A stretch of DNA of 18,801 nt from positions 1 through 18,801 of the forward strand of contig CAZNQW010000049.1 in the NCBI GenBank assembly GCA_964575225.1. Reading direction: 5' to 3'. The translations under genes were made by a program, and so were the position numbers. Shown piece after piece: positions 7,903-15,152 of this stretch; position 1 is the first letter of the stretch; each line of letters starts with the position of its first letter. The DNA is from CAZNQW01 sp964575225 (lineage in GTDB: Bacteria; Chloroflexota; Anaerolineae; JAAYZQ01). The notes below the pieces were generated by a model. The model ran no database searches and was not told the origin of the DNA. It worked only from the letters and a program-made list of their open reading frames with translations.

Positions 7903-8658
7903 TCACAGGGGATAGACGTCTCCGTCACGAGCCAGGGCCGCGGGGCCGGGGAATCCGGCGGCCTGGGCAAGCCACTCGTCAAGGTTGCGCCCGTCAACGG
8001 GATAGTGAATCAAGGCCAGGCGCGATACACCCGCCTCCCGGGCCATCTCGGCTGCTTGGGCCGGTGTGGAATGCCCCGCGCGGTCCCCTGTGGCCTCGTG
8101 GATCAACAGGTCGGCGCCGGTTGCCAGACGCGCCACAGCCGGGCTGGGCTCTGTGTCGGAGGAGTAGACAATGGCGGTTCCGCGGGCCTCGTTTTCCAGG
8201 CGTAGGGCCAGGGTGTCCAGATCGCCGTGGCAGGTGGGCGAGGCGGTAATCCGCACTCCCCCGAAAGTCCACACATGCTGGCCCTCGCGCATGGGTACAG
8301 GCCGCCAGAGCAGGGGGAACATGTTCGCCTGCTTGTCCAGATCGTAGAGCTGGAGCATTTGCAGTCCGATGTCCAGCGTTTCCTGCGGGCCATAGATCGG
8401 CAGAGGGGCCGTTCGTCCACCGAGCCAGGCCCCCTGGACGAGCATCGGCAAACCATAGACGTGGTCGGCGTGGCGATGGGTGAGGATCACGGCAGAGAGA
8501 TGGTCGCGCGGGATGCCAACCTGGGCCAGCTTGTAGAGAGAGCTGCCGCTGCACTCGATCAACACGGCCCATTCCTGACCGCGCAGCACCAGAGCAACCG
8601 TATCGTGTTCAGCGTCGGGTACCGAGGCAGCGGTACCCAGGATGACCAGTTCAGGCAT
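7903..8658 (-). CDS. Metallo-beta-lactamase-fold hydrolase, RNase Z-like
   Basis: 251 residues. The dinuclear zinc site is readable: THRHADH (H61, H63, D65, H66), H144 in PTCHGDLDT, D168 in YSSDTE and H218 in LALIHYP. The combination with AGHSTPAQAAEMAREAG before the last histidine is characteristic of the tRNase Z / arylsulfatase-like branch, rather than glyoxalase II or true beta-lactamases. It may process tRNA 3' ends or act as a phosphodiesterase; sequence alone does not decide, and I cannot confirm the RNase Z flexible arm. The ATG at 8658 has AAGGAGG 7 nt upstream. No signal peptide is seen. It is a separate transcription unit with its own promoter (8709-8737), followed by 67 bp before the phosphatase start. 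Confidence 0.85.
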   Translation of the reverse strand: MPELVILGTAASVPDAEHDTVALVLRGQEWAVLIECSGSSLYKLAQVGIPRDHLSAVILTHRHADHVYGLPMLVQGAWLGGRTAPLPIYGPQETLDIGLQMLQLYDLDKQANMFPLLWRPVPMREGQHVWTFGGVRITASPTCHGDLDTLALRLENEARGTAIVYSSDTEPSPAVARLATGADLLIHEATGDRAGHSTPAQAAEMAREAGVSRLALIHYPVDGRNLDEWLAQAAGFPGPAALARDGDVYPL

Positions 8659-8708
8659 AGGTGATCCTCCTTGGGTTCAGGGTACGCACGTGAAGGTGAC
8701 GTGGGATC

Positions 8709-8737
8709 ATTATACCAGCATTTGATCCGGCTGGCAA
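8709..8737 (-). promoter_or_regulatory. Promoter of the MBL-fold hydrolase gene
   Basis: TTGCCA (8732-8737), 17-bp spacer, TATAAT (8709-8714) preceded by TGG, read on the minus strand. One of the best promoter matches in the window. Confidence 0.7.
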
Positions 8738-8757
8738 CAGATTCCTGGCGTTGATGC

Positions 8758-8793
8758 AGGGTTGTCAAATCGGCCATTCAATCAAAGTTGCGA
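8758..8793 (+). repeat. Diverged extra copy of the MITE end
   Basis: About 36 bp that align, with small gaps, to the reverse complement of the right end of the element at 8829-8980. Shared blocks include AGGG, CAAA, TCGGCCA and TCAATC in order. It is probably a relic of an earlier insertion or of a longer parent element. Confidence 0.5.
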
Positions 8794-8818
8794 CACGCCA
8801 CGTCTTGGCATGGTCTCC

Positions 8819-8991
8819 GGCGCATGGCAGGGCTGTTGCATTGTCTCTTGACCGATGTGATTTGGTTGGGCTCCGCGCCCCGTCCTCGGGGCGCGGTGGT
8901 CTGCCAGGTGTGCAGGCCGCCCCCGAGACGGGGGCGGCGAGCTCCAAACTAGATTGACTGGCCGACTTTGCAACAGCCCTAGGCGCATGGC
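8819..8991. mobile_element. MITE-like non-autonomous element with target duplication
   Basis: A perfect 12-bp inverted repeat (AGGGCTGTTGCA at 8829-8840; its complement at 8969-8980) encloses about 150 bp with no ORF. The element is flanked by a 10-bp direct repeat, GGCGCATGGC, at 8819-8828 and 8982-8991, as expected for a target-site duplication. Inside are two GC-rich hairpins with perfect 10-bp stems (8873-8896 and 8916-8938). Ends beginning GGGCTGTTGCA resemble those of several DDE transposase insertion sequences, and a duplication of about 10 bp is typical of some IS4-type elements. The family assignment is inference. No transposase is present, so movement would need one elsewhere in the genome. 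Confidence 0.75.
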
Positions 8992-8999
8992 CGTCAGAG

Positions 9000-9028
9000 T
9001 TGACAAAACCTTCGAAAGGCGATATACT
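9000..9028 (+). promoter_or_regulatory. Promoter of the SWIM-domain gene
   Basis: TTGACA (9000-9005), 17-bp spacer, TATACT (9023-9028). It starts 9 bp beyond the right target duplication of the MITE. The predicted start near 9035 gives a leader of about 138 nt. Confidence 0.7.
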
Positions 9029-9103
9029 AGAACCATCAAGCGGGGAGAAGGCAATTTGCCAGTGCGAATGGCCGAGTCACCAACAGATAAACGATCTGCA
9101 GTT

Positions 9104-9135
9104 GCCAGGGCTGGGTTATGCCCTGGCGCTTTGTT
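9104..9135 (+). promoter_or_regulatory. Terminator-like hairpin in the SWIM gene leader
   Basis: A perfect 8-bp stem (GCCAGGGC 9104-9111, GCCCTGGC 9120-9127) with an 8-nt loop is followed by the T-rich GCTTTGTTT. It lies between the promoter and the ribosome binding site. It could be an attenuator, or could end a short leader RNA. No known riboswitch class is recognised. Confidence 0.4.
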
Positions 9136-9172
9136 TATGTAGACAAATACACTATCTCAAAAGGAGGGAATC

Positions 9173-9460
9173 ATGGATTCGGGGATGATCGGCAAGATCC
9201 AAAAATCCCGGCTCTATGCCGAGGAGCCGGAGCGGTTCCGCTTTGATCAGTTTCAGGTGACGCTTCAAGGAACCAACGCAGAACACAAGGTGAGCTACGA
9301 TCAGGGCCGCTGGTCCTGTACCTGCAATTTCTTTGCCGCTCGGGGCGTGTGCAGCCATACCATGGCTTTGGAGCGATTGTTGGGCGTGATGTTGCCACCA
9401 GATGAGGTAACGCCCCAGGAGGAGGTGTCGCCTGTCGAGGCGCCGCACGAGATGGCATGA
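9173..9460 (+). CDS. Small SWIM zinc-finger protein
   Basis: 95 residues. The SWIM signature C-x-C-x8-C-x-H is complete: C49, C51, C60, H62 in WSCTCNFFAARGVCSH. The domain is predicted to bind one zinc ion and mediates DNA or protein contacts in the families where it has been studied. Here it stands alone rather than fused to a SNF2 helicase or transposase. The residues before it form a short beta-rich lead-in (FQVTLQGTNAEHKVSY) and the last 25 are acidic and Pro-rich. The ATG at 9173 has an almost ideal AAAAGGAGGG 4-5 nt upstream, so translation should be strong. The gene has its own promoter and a long leader. The role is unknown. Confidence 0.85.
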   Translation: MDSGMIGKIQKSRLYAEEPERFRFDQFQVTLQGTNAEHKVSYDQGRWSCTCNFFAARGVCSHTMALERLLGVMLPPDEVTPQEEVSPVEAPHEMA

Positions 9461-9469
9461 TGAGACACT

Positions 9470-9493
9470 GGGGCCCATGGGGACATGGGCCCC
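9470..9493. terminator. Hairpin between convergent SWIM gene and mtaB
   Basis: A perfect 10-bp stem (GGGGCCCATG 9470-9479, CATGGGCCCC 9484-9493) with loop GGGA, 9 nt after the SWIM gene stop. No T-run on either strand. It may act in both directions. Confidence 0.4.
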
Positions 9494-9507
9494 CATGGAT
9501 CGAACTG

Positions 9508-9539
9508 CGGGGGATGGGCAGGGGCCTATCCCCCGTTTT
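9508..9539 (+). terminator. Intrinsic terminator for the SWIM gene
   Basis: An 8-bp stem (CGGGGGAT 9508-9515, ATCCCCCG 9528-9535) is followed by TTTT (9536-9539). It overlaps the last codons of mtaB on the other strand. Confidence 0.5.
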
Positions 9540-10812
9540 CGATCTTGCCTTGCAGGGTACGTCCGGTGAGGCCGATGAGGCGCGTGGGGGTGAGGGTATT
9601 CCAGAGATCGAGAGGGCTGGAGGTCTGTACCCGCAAATAGTTGTCGGTCAGGCCCTTCCATGTGGAAACGTCGCCACCGGGATGGCGCGATTCCCACAGC
9701 ACCTCCCGCGTGGTGCCCACAAATCGACGGCGCCAGGCTCTCTCGCTTTCGGCGGTTGCGGCGCGCAAGATCCGCGCCCGTTCGGCCTTGACCGGCGGAG
9801 GCACCTGACCGGCCATGCGGGCGGCAGGGGTGCCCTCTCGAAGCGAATAGGGAAAGACGTGCGCCTGGGCAAACCCTATGGCCTGGACAAAAGACAGGCT
9901 ATCGGCAAACTCGGCCTCGGTCTCGCCCGGAAAGCCCACGATCACGTCGGTGGTGAGGGTCAGGTCGGGGATGCAGGCCCGAGCCCGTTGCACCAGGGCC
10001 TCGAATTCGCGCGTGGTGTAGTGCCGGCCCATGCGCCGCAGGGTCGCGTCGCATCCGCTCTGCAAAGGAAGGTGCAAGTGGCGGCAAAGACGGGGGTTCT
10101 CCCAGGCTTGAAAGGCATCCTCCCGGAGATCCCAGGGTTCGATGGAGGACAATCGCAGGCGGGCCACGGTGGTTTCCGATAGGATCCGGCCCACCAGCGT
10201 CCACAAATCGCCGTCGCTGACGCTCGCCGTGCCGTCGCGGCCGTAGGCGCCAATGTGCACCCCGGTCAACACGATCTCCCGGTAGCCGCTCTGTACAAGC
10301 TCCTGGATCTCGGCAAGAATCTGGCCTGCGGGGCGGCTGATCTGGGGCCCGCGTGCCACGTGGATGATGCAGTAGGTGCAAGCGTTGTCGCAACCATTCT
10401 GGATGGCGACCAACGCCCGGGTGCGCGAGGATCGCGGCGGTAGCACCGAGCCCCAGCTCTCGGCGGCGCTCGTGGGGTCGGAGGCGGCCAACAGTTCGTC
10501 GATCTGCGCCTTTTCCTGGTTGCCGATCACCCGCTCGACGGCCGGGAGATCGCAGAGGTCGCCGGGGATAAGCTCGGCGTAGCAACCGGTAGCCCACAGC
10601 CGGGCCTCCGGGTTCTCCCGATGCAGGCGGCGGAGGGCCTGGCGCGATTTCTGGGCGGCCACGTGGGTCACGGCGCAGGTGTTCAGAATGCATACCTCGG
10701 CCTCCCCAGGCGAGGCCACGATTTGGTGCCCCTGCTGGGTCAACCGGGCGCCCAAGGTCTCCATTTCACTCTGGTTGAGCTTGCAGCCCAAGCTGCTCAC
10801 AAAGATGCGCAT
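9526..10812 (-). CDS. mtaB: tRNA (N6-threonylcarbamoyladenosine(37)-C2)-methylthiotransferase
   Basis: 428 residues. MtaB converts t6A37 to ms2t6A in tRNAs decoding ANN codons, using two 4Fe-4S clusters. The auxiliary-cluster cysteines are C10 (SLGCKLN), C46 (LNTCAVT) and C77 (ATGCYAE). The radical-SAM triad is C141-x3-C145-x2-C148 (NGCDNACTYC). The blocks LTGVHIGAYG, LRLSSIEP, HLPLQSGCD and VIVGFPGET are standard for the methylthiotransferase family, and a TRAM-like RNA-binding tail ends the protein. SLGCKLNQ and LTGVHIG favour MtaB over MiaB or RimO. Two starts are in frame. ATG 10830 overlaps the likely -10 element, while ATG 10812 follows GAGGAG and gives the family N-terminus, so 10812 is chosen. 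Confidence 0.93.
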   Translation of the reverse strand: MRIFVSSLGCKLNQSEMETLGARLTQQGHQIVASPGEAEVCILNTCAVTHVAAQKSRQALRRLHRENPEARLWATGCYAELIPGDLCDLPAVERVIGNQEKAQIDELLAASDPTSAAESWGSVLPPRSSRTRALVAIQNGCDNACTYCIIHVARGPQISRPAGQILAEIQELVQSGYREIVLTGVHIGAYGRDGTASVSDGDLWTLVGRILSETTVARLRLSSIEPWDLREDAFQAWENPRLCRHLHLPLQSGCDATLRRMGRHYTTREFEALVQRARACIPDLTLTTDVIVGFPGETEAEFADSLSFVQAIGFAQAHVFPYSLREGTPAARMAGQVPPPVKAERARILRAATAESERAWRRRFVGTTREVLWESRHPGGDVSTWKGLTDNYLRVQTSSPLDLWNTLTPTRLIGLTGRTLQGKIENGG

Positions 10813-10828
10813 TGTCTCCTCGGCGGGC

Positions 10829-10857
10829 ATTGTACCACAGCGCCCGATGAGCGACAA
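10829..10857 (-). promoter_or_regulatory. Promoter of mtaB
   Basis: On the minus strand TTGTCG (10852-10857), 17-bp spacer, TACAAT (10829-10834) preceded by TGG. The predicted start near 10822 leaves only about 10 nt before ATG 10812, just enough to include the GAGGAG. Confidence 0.5.
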
Positions 10858-11013
10858 AAGAGGGCGGGCAGCAGGGGGAAATGGAGTACAATGTCCCTTC
10901 TGTGCTCCGGCCGGATCGCCAGATCCCCAGCAATCGCCCTGAAAGCCGATCTGCTGCGTGTCCAAAGGACCCTATCCAGACGCAACGGCGACTGTGCCGC
11001 ACTGGGCTGACGT

Positions 11014-11042
11014 TTGCCAATTCGCTCGGGAAGGGCTATAAT
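11014..11042 (+). promoter_or_regulatory. Promoter of the zinc-ribbon / obg / nadD run
   Basis: TTGCCA (11014-11019), 17-bp spacer, perfect TATAAT (11037-11042). It lies 30 bp before the start codon at 11072. No other promoter is obvious before obg, so this one probably drives the downstream genes too. Confidence 0.7.
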
Positions 11043-11071
11043 AACGGGACGATATTGGATAAGGAGCAGCT

Positions 11072-11368
11072 ATGGCGATTATTCCCAGAGCAAGCGCACT
11101 TCAGTTGGCCAGCACGGCCCGCGAAATGGGGGCCGAGGCGATTCGGGGTGTGTTGGAACAAAACGCAGAGGGGCGTTGGACCGTGGGTCACATCGAGGTC
11201 GAGTCCTGGCTATCGCGCTTCAACGGCATGGAGGTGGTGCTGACGCTGGCTGCCATCGATGCTGAAACCCCCAAAGCCTATGTGCGCACTTGCCGCACCT
11301 GCGGCAATGAATATGAGGGCCGGACCTGTCCGCACTGCGAGGCGGTTCGCCGTCGCTTTCGGGGATGA
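11072..11368 (+). CDS. Small conserved-type protein with C-terminal zinc ribbon
   Basis: 98 residues. The first 70 form an alpha/beta domain I do not recognise (VEQNAEGRWTVGH-like core with VEVVLTLAAID-like strand pattern). The tail carries a zinc ribbon with C74-x2-C77 and C86-x2-C89 (CRTCGNEYEGRTCPHC) and ends in a basic stretch that could touch nucleic acid. ATG 11072 has AAGGAG 5 nt upstream. It is the first gene after a strong promoter and lies 56 bp before obg on the same strand, so it may be co-expressed with that ribosome-assembly GTPase. A ribosome link is only suggested by position. Confidence 0.75.
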   Translation: MAIIPRASALQLASTAREMGAEAIRGVLEQNAEGRWTVGHIEVESWLSRFNGMEVVLTLAAIDAETPKAYVRTCRTCGNEYEGRTCPHCEAVRRRFRG

Positions 11369-11424
11369 CGAGCTGCTGTTCGCTAATGGCCCTTTCGGGC
11401 CCAGAAAGTTGTCTGTAGACGTCT

Positions 11425-12684
11425 ATGTTTTTTGATCAAGCAAAAATCTATGTCAAGAGCGGCGACGGGGGAGACGGTATGGTCTCTTTTCGACGCGAGA
11501 AATTCGTCCCCTTTGGGGGTCCCAGCGGCGGCCATGGCGGCGCCGGCGGGAGTGTCTACCTGGTGGTAGACGCCAACCTCAATACTCTGGTCCACTTCAA
11601 AAGGCGGGTCCATTTCAAGGCTGACCGAGGTGGCCGCGGAGGCAGCAAGGACCGGCAGGGCGAGACGGCGGAGGATCTATTGATCCCGGTGCCGGCCGGC
11701 ACCATGGTGTATGACGCCGATTCGGGCGAGTTTGTGGCCGATCTGCTCCAGGAGGGCGAGCGGGCGCTGGTGGCGCGGGGAGGGCGTGGCGGACGCGGCA
11801 ACTCGGCTTTTGCCACCTCTACCAACCAGGCGCCGCGCGTGGCCGAGCATGGCGAGCCGGGGCAGGAGCGCTGGCTAAAGCTGGAACTCAAGCTGATCGC
11901 CGACGTCGGCGTCATCGGCAAGCCCAATGCGGGAAAAAGCACCCTGCTGTCGGTGGTCAGTGCGGCCCGTCCCAAAATCGCCGACTATCCCTTTACCACG
12001 CTCCAGCCCAATTTAGGTGTGGTCACGGTGGACGATTACCACACGTTTGTCCTGGCCGACGTGCCTGGCCTCATCGAAGGCGCCAGCGACGGAGTGGGCC
12101 TGGGCCATCAATTCCTGCGTCACGTGGAACGCACCCGCCTGCTCATCCACCTGTTGGATGGCGCAGCCGCCGATCCTCTGGCCGATTTCGACACGATCAA
12201 CCGCGAGCTGGATCAATTTAGCGAGCGGCTGGCGGCCAAACCCCAGATCGCCGTGCTCAACAAGATGGATCTGCCCGATGCTCAGTCCTGGTGGCCCCTG
12301 GTGCAGGAAAATATGAAGGAGCGCGGCCTCGAGGTCTATGCCATTTCGGCAGCCAATACGCTGGGGGTGCGCGATCTGATGCGTCACATCTGGGCGCGCC
12401 TGCAGGAGATTCCACCTGAACCGCTGGTCGAGACACCTGCCATATTCCGTCCGGCCGACAGCGAGGATGCCTTTGCCATCGACCGAGAGGAGGATGGCTG
12501 GCGGGTGCGCGGCGTTCGGGTGGAGCGGATCGCGGCTATGACGCCCTTTGTGCTGCCCGAAGCGGCCGCGCGCTTTCAGCGCCAGCTGCGGGCTATGGGC
12601 ATTGTCGATGCCCTGGAAAAGGCGGGAGTGGAGCCGGGCGATATGGTGCGCATCGGTGAGAAAGAGCTGGAGTGGACTCCTTGA
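11425..12684 (+). CDS. obg: Obg/CgtA GTPase
   Basis: 419 residues with all three family domains. The Gly-rich Obg fold (1-158) starts MFFDQAKIYVKSGDGGDG. The G domain has the P-loop GKPNAGKS (165-172), the G2 threonines around FTTLQPN, DVPG (212-215) as G3, and NKMD as G4. A C-terminal OCT extension follows (FRPADSEDAFAIDREEDGWRVRG onward). Obg is an essential GTPase that binds the 50S subunit late in assembly and links growth to nucleotide pools. The start agrees with the family, but no clear Shine-Dalgarno sequence precedes it, so initiation may depend on coupling or local structure. The stop overlaps the nadD start. Confidence 0.97.
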   Translation: MFFDQAKIYVKSGDGGDGMVSFRREKFVPFGGPSGGHGGAGGSVYLVVDANLNTLVHFKRRVHFKADRGGRGGSKDRQGETAEDLLIPVPAGTMVYDADSGEFVADLLQEGERALVARGGRGGRGNSAFATSTNQAPRVAEHGEPGQERWLKLELKLIADVGVIGKPNAGKSTLLSVVSAARPKIADYPFTTLQPNLGVVTVDDYHTFVLADVPGLIEGASDGVGLGHQFLRHVERTRLLIHLLDGAAADPLADFDTINRELDQFSERLAAKPQIAVLNKMDLPDAQSWWPLVQENMKERGLEVYAISAANTLGVRDLMRHIWARLQEIPPEPLVETPAIFRPADSEDAFAIDREEDGWRVRGVRVERIAAMTPFVLPEAAARFQRQLRAMGIVDALEKAGVEPGDMVRIGEKELEWTP

Positions 12685-13283
12685 TCCGACGGCTGGGCAT
12701 TCTGGGCGGCACCTTTGACCCGCCTCATTCCGGACATCTGGGCGCGGCCCTGGAAGCCCTTCACCAACTGGCGCTGGATCGGGTGCTGTGGGTGCCTGCC
12801 GGGGCGCCGCCCCACAAGCCATCCCAGCCCATTACCCCGGGCCATCACCGGCTGGTCATGCTCGAGCGGGCGATGGCCGGCAACCCTCACCTGTCCATCT
12901 CTACGGTCGACCTGGAGCGGCCCGGACCCTGTTACACCGTCGATACCCTGGCTCTCCTGCGGGCCGAATATGGGCCCCAGCCCGAGTTCTACTTTATCGA
13001 AGGCGCCGACTCGTTGGTCGACCTGCCTACCTGGTATCGACCCCGGCAACTGCTGGACCTGTGTCGGTTTGCTGTGGTCCGCCGGCCCGGCGTTGAAATC
13101 GATCTCGAAGCCCTGGAAGCGCGACTGCCGGGCCTGAGGGCGCGCGTCCATTTCGTCGAGATGCCCCTGCTCGAGATCTCGTCGACCGACCTGCGGCGCC
13201 GGGTGCGCCAGGGTCGGCCCATCTCGTACCTGGTACCCCCGGGCGTCGAAGCCTATATCCAGGAACAAGGGCTCTATCGCTAA
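12681..13283 (+). CDS. nadD: Nicotinate-nucleotide adenylyltransferase
   Basis: 200 residues. NadD transfers AMP from ATP to nicotinate mononucleotide in NAD synthesis. The N-terminus RRLGILGGTFDPPHSGH contains the nucleotidyltransferase GGTFDP block and the HxGH motif (H16-H19). EISSTDLRRRV (SST at 167-169) supplies the second ATP-binding motif, and GADSL and TWYRP are also family blocks. Two starts are possible. GTG 12672 lacks a ribosome binding site. TTG 12681 has GGAG 8 nt upstream and overlaps the obg stop as TTGA, so I prefer it. Being next to obg is a common bacterial arrangement. Confidence 0.94.
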   Translation: MIRRLGILGGTFDPPHSGHLGAALEALHQLALDRVLWVPAGAPPHKPSQPITPGHHRLVMLERAMAGNPHLSISTVDLERPGPCYTVDTLALLRAEYGPQPEFYFIEGADSLVDLPTWYRPRQLLDLCRFAVVRRPGVEIDLEALEARLPGLRARVHFVEMPLLEISSTDLRRRVRQGRPISYLVPPGVEAYIQEQGLYR

Positions 13284-13312
13284 TCAGAAGGATGGAGGAG
13301 GGACAAAGGGCT

Positions 13313-14044
13313 ATGGCTATCCTATTGGAGGAACTGGGCTGGCCCGATGTGGAGGAATACCTTTGCCGCGACGACCGGCTGATTCTGGTGGTGGGCAGTA
13401 CGGAGCAGCATGGCCGTCATATGACCTTTGCCAGCGACGTCTGGCAGCCCTGGGAGATTGCCCGCCGGCTCAGCGACCGGACCGGGGTGTTGGTGGCGCC
13501 GCCGGTCAACTATGGCATGTCGTTGCACCACCTCGGGTTCCCGGGCAGCCTCAGCCTGCGCCCGCAGACTCTGGCCTCGGTTATGATCGACCTGTTGGAA
13601 AGCGCCTACGAGCACGGATTTCGGCACATTCTGATTTTGAACGGCCACGGCGGCAACGTCGCCTCTATCCAGGTGGCCCTTGCCGAGGCCCTGCATGATC
13701 TTCCCGGCCTGGAGGTTCGCCTGGAGAACTGGTGGCAGCTGCGGGAGGCGGACGAGGTCTTTGCCAAAGCGTTCCCCGACCAGCCCAGCGGCCACGCCGA
13801 CCAGACCGAGACCTCGGTGGTGCTGGCCATCCGGCCCGATGTGATGCGCCTGGATCGGGCCGACCATAGTCCCGACGCGCCCAAGGCCTCCTTTTTGACG
13901 CGCCAGGTCTTTCTCGAGTATTATCCCCACGGGGTGATCGGCGGCGATCCGCGCCAGGCGTCGGCCCAGGTGGGCGAGCGGGTGCTTTCGGCGGTGGTCG
14001 ATGCCTATGAAAAGGCTCTGACCGCGTGGCACCCAAAAGCCTGA
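13313..14044 (+). CDS. Creatininase-family metal-dependent amidohydrolase
   Basis: 243 residues. The metal-site motifs of the creatininase fold are present: STEQHGRH (E31, H33, H36), D42, the Gly-rich NGHGGN (110-115, with H112), and E166 in HADQTETS. The family includes creatinine amidohydrolases, the mycofactocin peptidase MftE, and the deformylase ArfB of F420/riboflavin synthesis. No neighbour identifies which reaction applies here. The frame is open from ATG 13292, but the ATG at 13313 has AGGAGG about 11 nt upstream and removes a charged extension. It follows nadD by 29 bp and is followed by an intrinsic terminator. Confidence 0.88.
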   Translation: MAILLEELGWPDVEEYLCRDDRLILVVGSTEQHGRHMTFASDVWQPWEIARRLSDRTGVLVAPPVNYGMSLHHLGFPGSLSLRPQTLASVMIDLLESAYEHGFRHILILNGHGGNVASIQVALAEALHDLPGLEVRLENWWQLREADEVFAKAFPDQPSGHADQTETSVVLAIRPDVMRLDRADHSPDAPKASFLTRQVFLEYYPHGVIGGDPRQASAQVGERVLSAVVDAYEKALTAWHPKA

Positions 14045-14064
14045 AGGACCACGCAAGATTTCCG

Positions 14065-14093
14065 ACTGGCCGGGCGATGCACCGGCCAGTTTT
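14065..14093 (+). terminator. Intrinsic terminator after the creatininase-family gene
   Basis: A perfect 9-bp stem (ACTGGCCGG 14065-14073, CCGGCCAGT 14082-14090) with an 8-nt loop, running into TTTT (14090-14093). It ends only 15 nt before the next start codon on the same strand. Confidence 0.7.
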
Positions 14094-14108
14094 CATGTTG
14101 GAGGATGT

Positions 14109-14954
14109 TTGAGGTTCAGCTTATCCACAGGAACCCTGTATCCCTACCCGTTGCGCACCGTCTTTCGTTGGGCGCGCCAGGCCGGGTTCGATGGGGTCGA
14201 GTTGTCGATCAATCCAGAGGCGATCCTTCGCCGGGGAGAGGCCGTGCAGTGCATGGCCGAAGCGGAGGGGATCGAGATTTTTTCTGTTCATCCCACGCTG
14301 CTGCCCTTGCCCGGTTGGCGCGAGCGAGCTGGAGGCATGGGATCCACCATCCGGCTGGCCCAGGAGACCTCGGCCCACTGGGTGGTGATGCACACTCCCC
14401 GATCCCCTACCCTGGACGACGGGGGTGGGCTGGAATTTCGGCAGCGGGTCGAAACGTGGCAGTCCCGCCTGGAGGGCACAGGGCTGGGCCTGGCTATGGA
14501 GAACAAGGCGGTCCGCACCAGCAACGACCACCGCTACGCCCTCACGCCGCTTGAAAATCTGCGGGCCTTTGCCGACCGGTACGATCTGGGCCTGGTGCTG
14601 GACACGACCCACGCCGGCAGCGCCGGGGCCGACTTGTTGCATGCCCGAAGGGTGTATGGCCCCCGCTTGGTCAATGTGCACCTGAGCGATATGGGGGGGC
14701 GCCTTCCCCTACCCCGGCTGTTGCCCCATGCCCAAGAACTCTTGGCGCAGCATCGCTTTCCCGGAGGGGGCTGTCTGCCCCTGAGGGCACTCGTGGCCAA
14801 CCTGAGCCAGGAACGCTACGAGGGCCTGGTGACGCTGGAAGTGAACCCCTTGGACATGCGGGCCTGGTGGCCGCCGGCGGTGCGTCGCCGCCTGGCCGAA
14901 GCCTATCTCTGGCTTACAGAATCGGCGCAGGCCGGGTTACCCCTCGGCCGTTGA
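14109..14954 (+). CDS. Sugar phosphate isomerase/epimerase-like TIM-barrel protein
   Basis: 281 residues from a TTG start with GGAGG 4-5 nt upstream; an ATG at 14105 opens a different, non-homologous frame. It has the AP-endonuclease-2 / xylose-isomerase-like barrel pattern: STGTLYPYPL at strand 1, FDGVELSI at strand 2, and candidate metal ligands E131 (AMENKA), D165 and H168 (VLDTTHAG), H191 and D194 (VHLSDMGG), and E244 (VTLEVNP). The set looks intact for one divalent metal. The substrate cannot be inferred; annotated relatives span sugar epimerases, isomerases and endonuclease IV-like proteins. The last 18 bp overlap the convergent zinc-ribbon gene. No promoter is seen after the upstream terminator. 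Confidence 0.85.
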   Translation: MRFSLSTGTLYPYPLRTVFRWARQAGFDGVELSINPEAILRRGEAVQCMAEAEGIEIFSVHPTLLPLPGWRERAGGMGSTIRLAQETSAHWVVMHTPRSPTLDDGGGLEFRQRVETWQSRLEGTGLGLAMENKAVRTSNDHRYALTPLENLRAFADRYDLGLVLDTTHAGSAGADLLHARRVYGPRLVNVHLSDMGGRLPLPRLLPHAQELLAQHRFPGGGCLPLRALVANLSQERYEGLVTLEVNPLDMRAWWPPAVRRRLAEAYLWLTESAQAGLPLGR

Positions 14955-15152
14955 CCCTTCCTCACCAGGCGCTTCGGGCTCGGGCAGGGTCACCCGGCGC
15001 AGCGATACCTTGTTCGTCTGGCGACAGCGAGGGCACTCGGACATAAAGTACTGAGGCTTTTGGGTGATGCCCTGCACGACCAGCATATTGGCAATGGTCT
15101 GCTCGGTGAGTTGATAAGCGAATCCACACTTGAAGCAACGCGTCTTGATCAT
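14937..15152 (-). CDS. Small zinc-ribbon protein coupled to the EamA transporter gene
   Basis: 71 residues. Two CxxC knuckles, C6/C9 (TRCFKCG) and C40/C43 (SECPRCR), separated by about 30 residues, predict a single zinc site. The tail is acidic and disordered. The ATG at 15152 overlaps the stop of the upstream transporter as ATGA, and GGAGG lies 7 nt before it, so it is translated from the same mRNA. The C-terminal end overlaps the convergent isomerase-like gene by 18 bp. The function is unknown. Confidence 0.75.
   Translation of the reverse strand: MIKTRCFKCGFAYQLTEQTIANMLVVQGITQKPQYFMSECPRCRQTNKVSLRRVTLPEPEAPGEEGSTAEG

Noticed and set aside
10858..11013. Possible small RNA between the mtaB and zinc-ribbon promoters
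   Set aside because: An 8-bp stem with one wobble pair (near 10883-10908) is present, but no promoter or terminator frames it.
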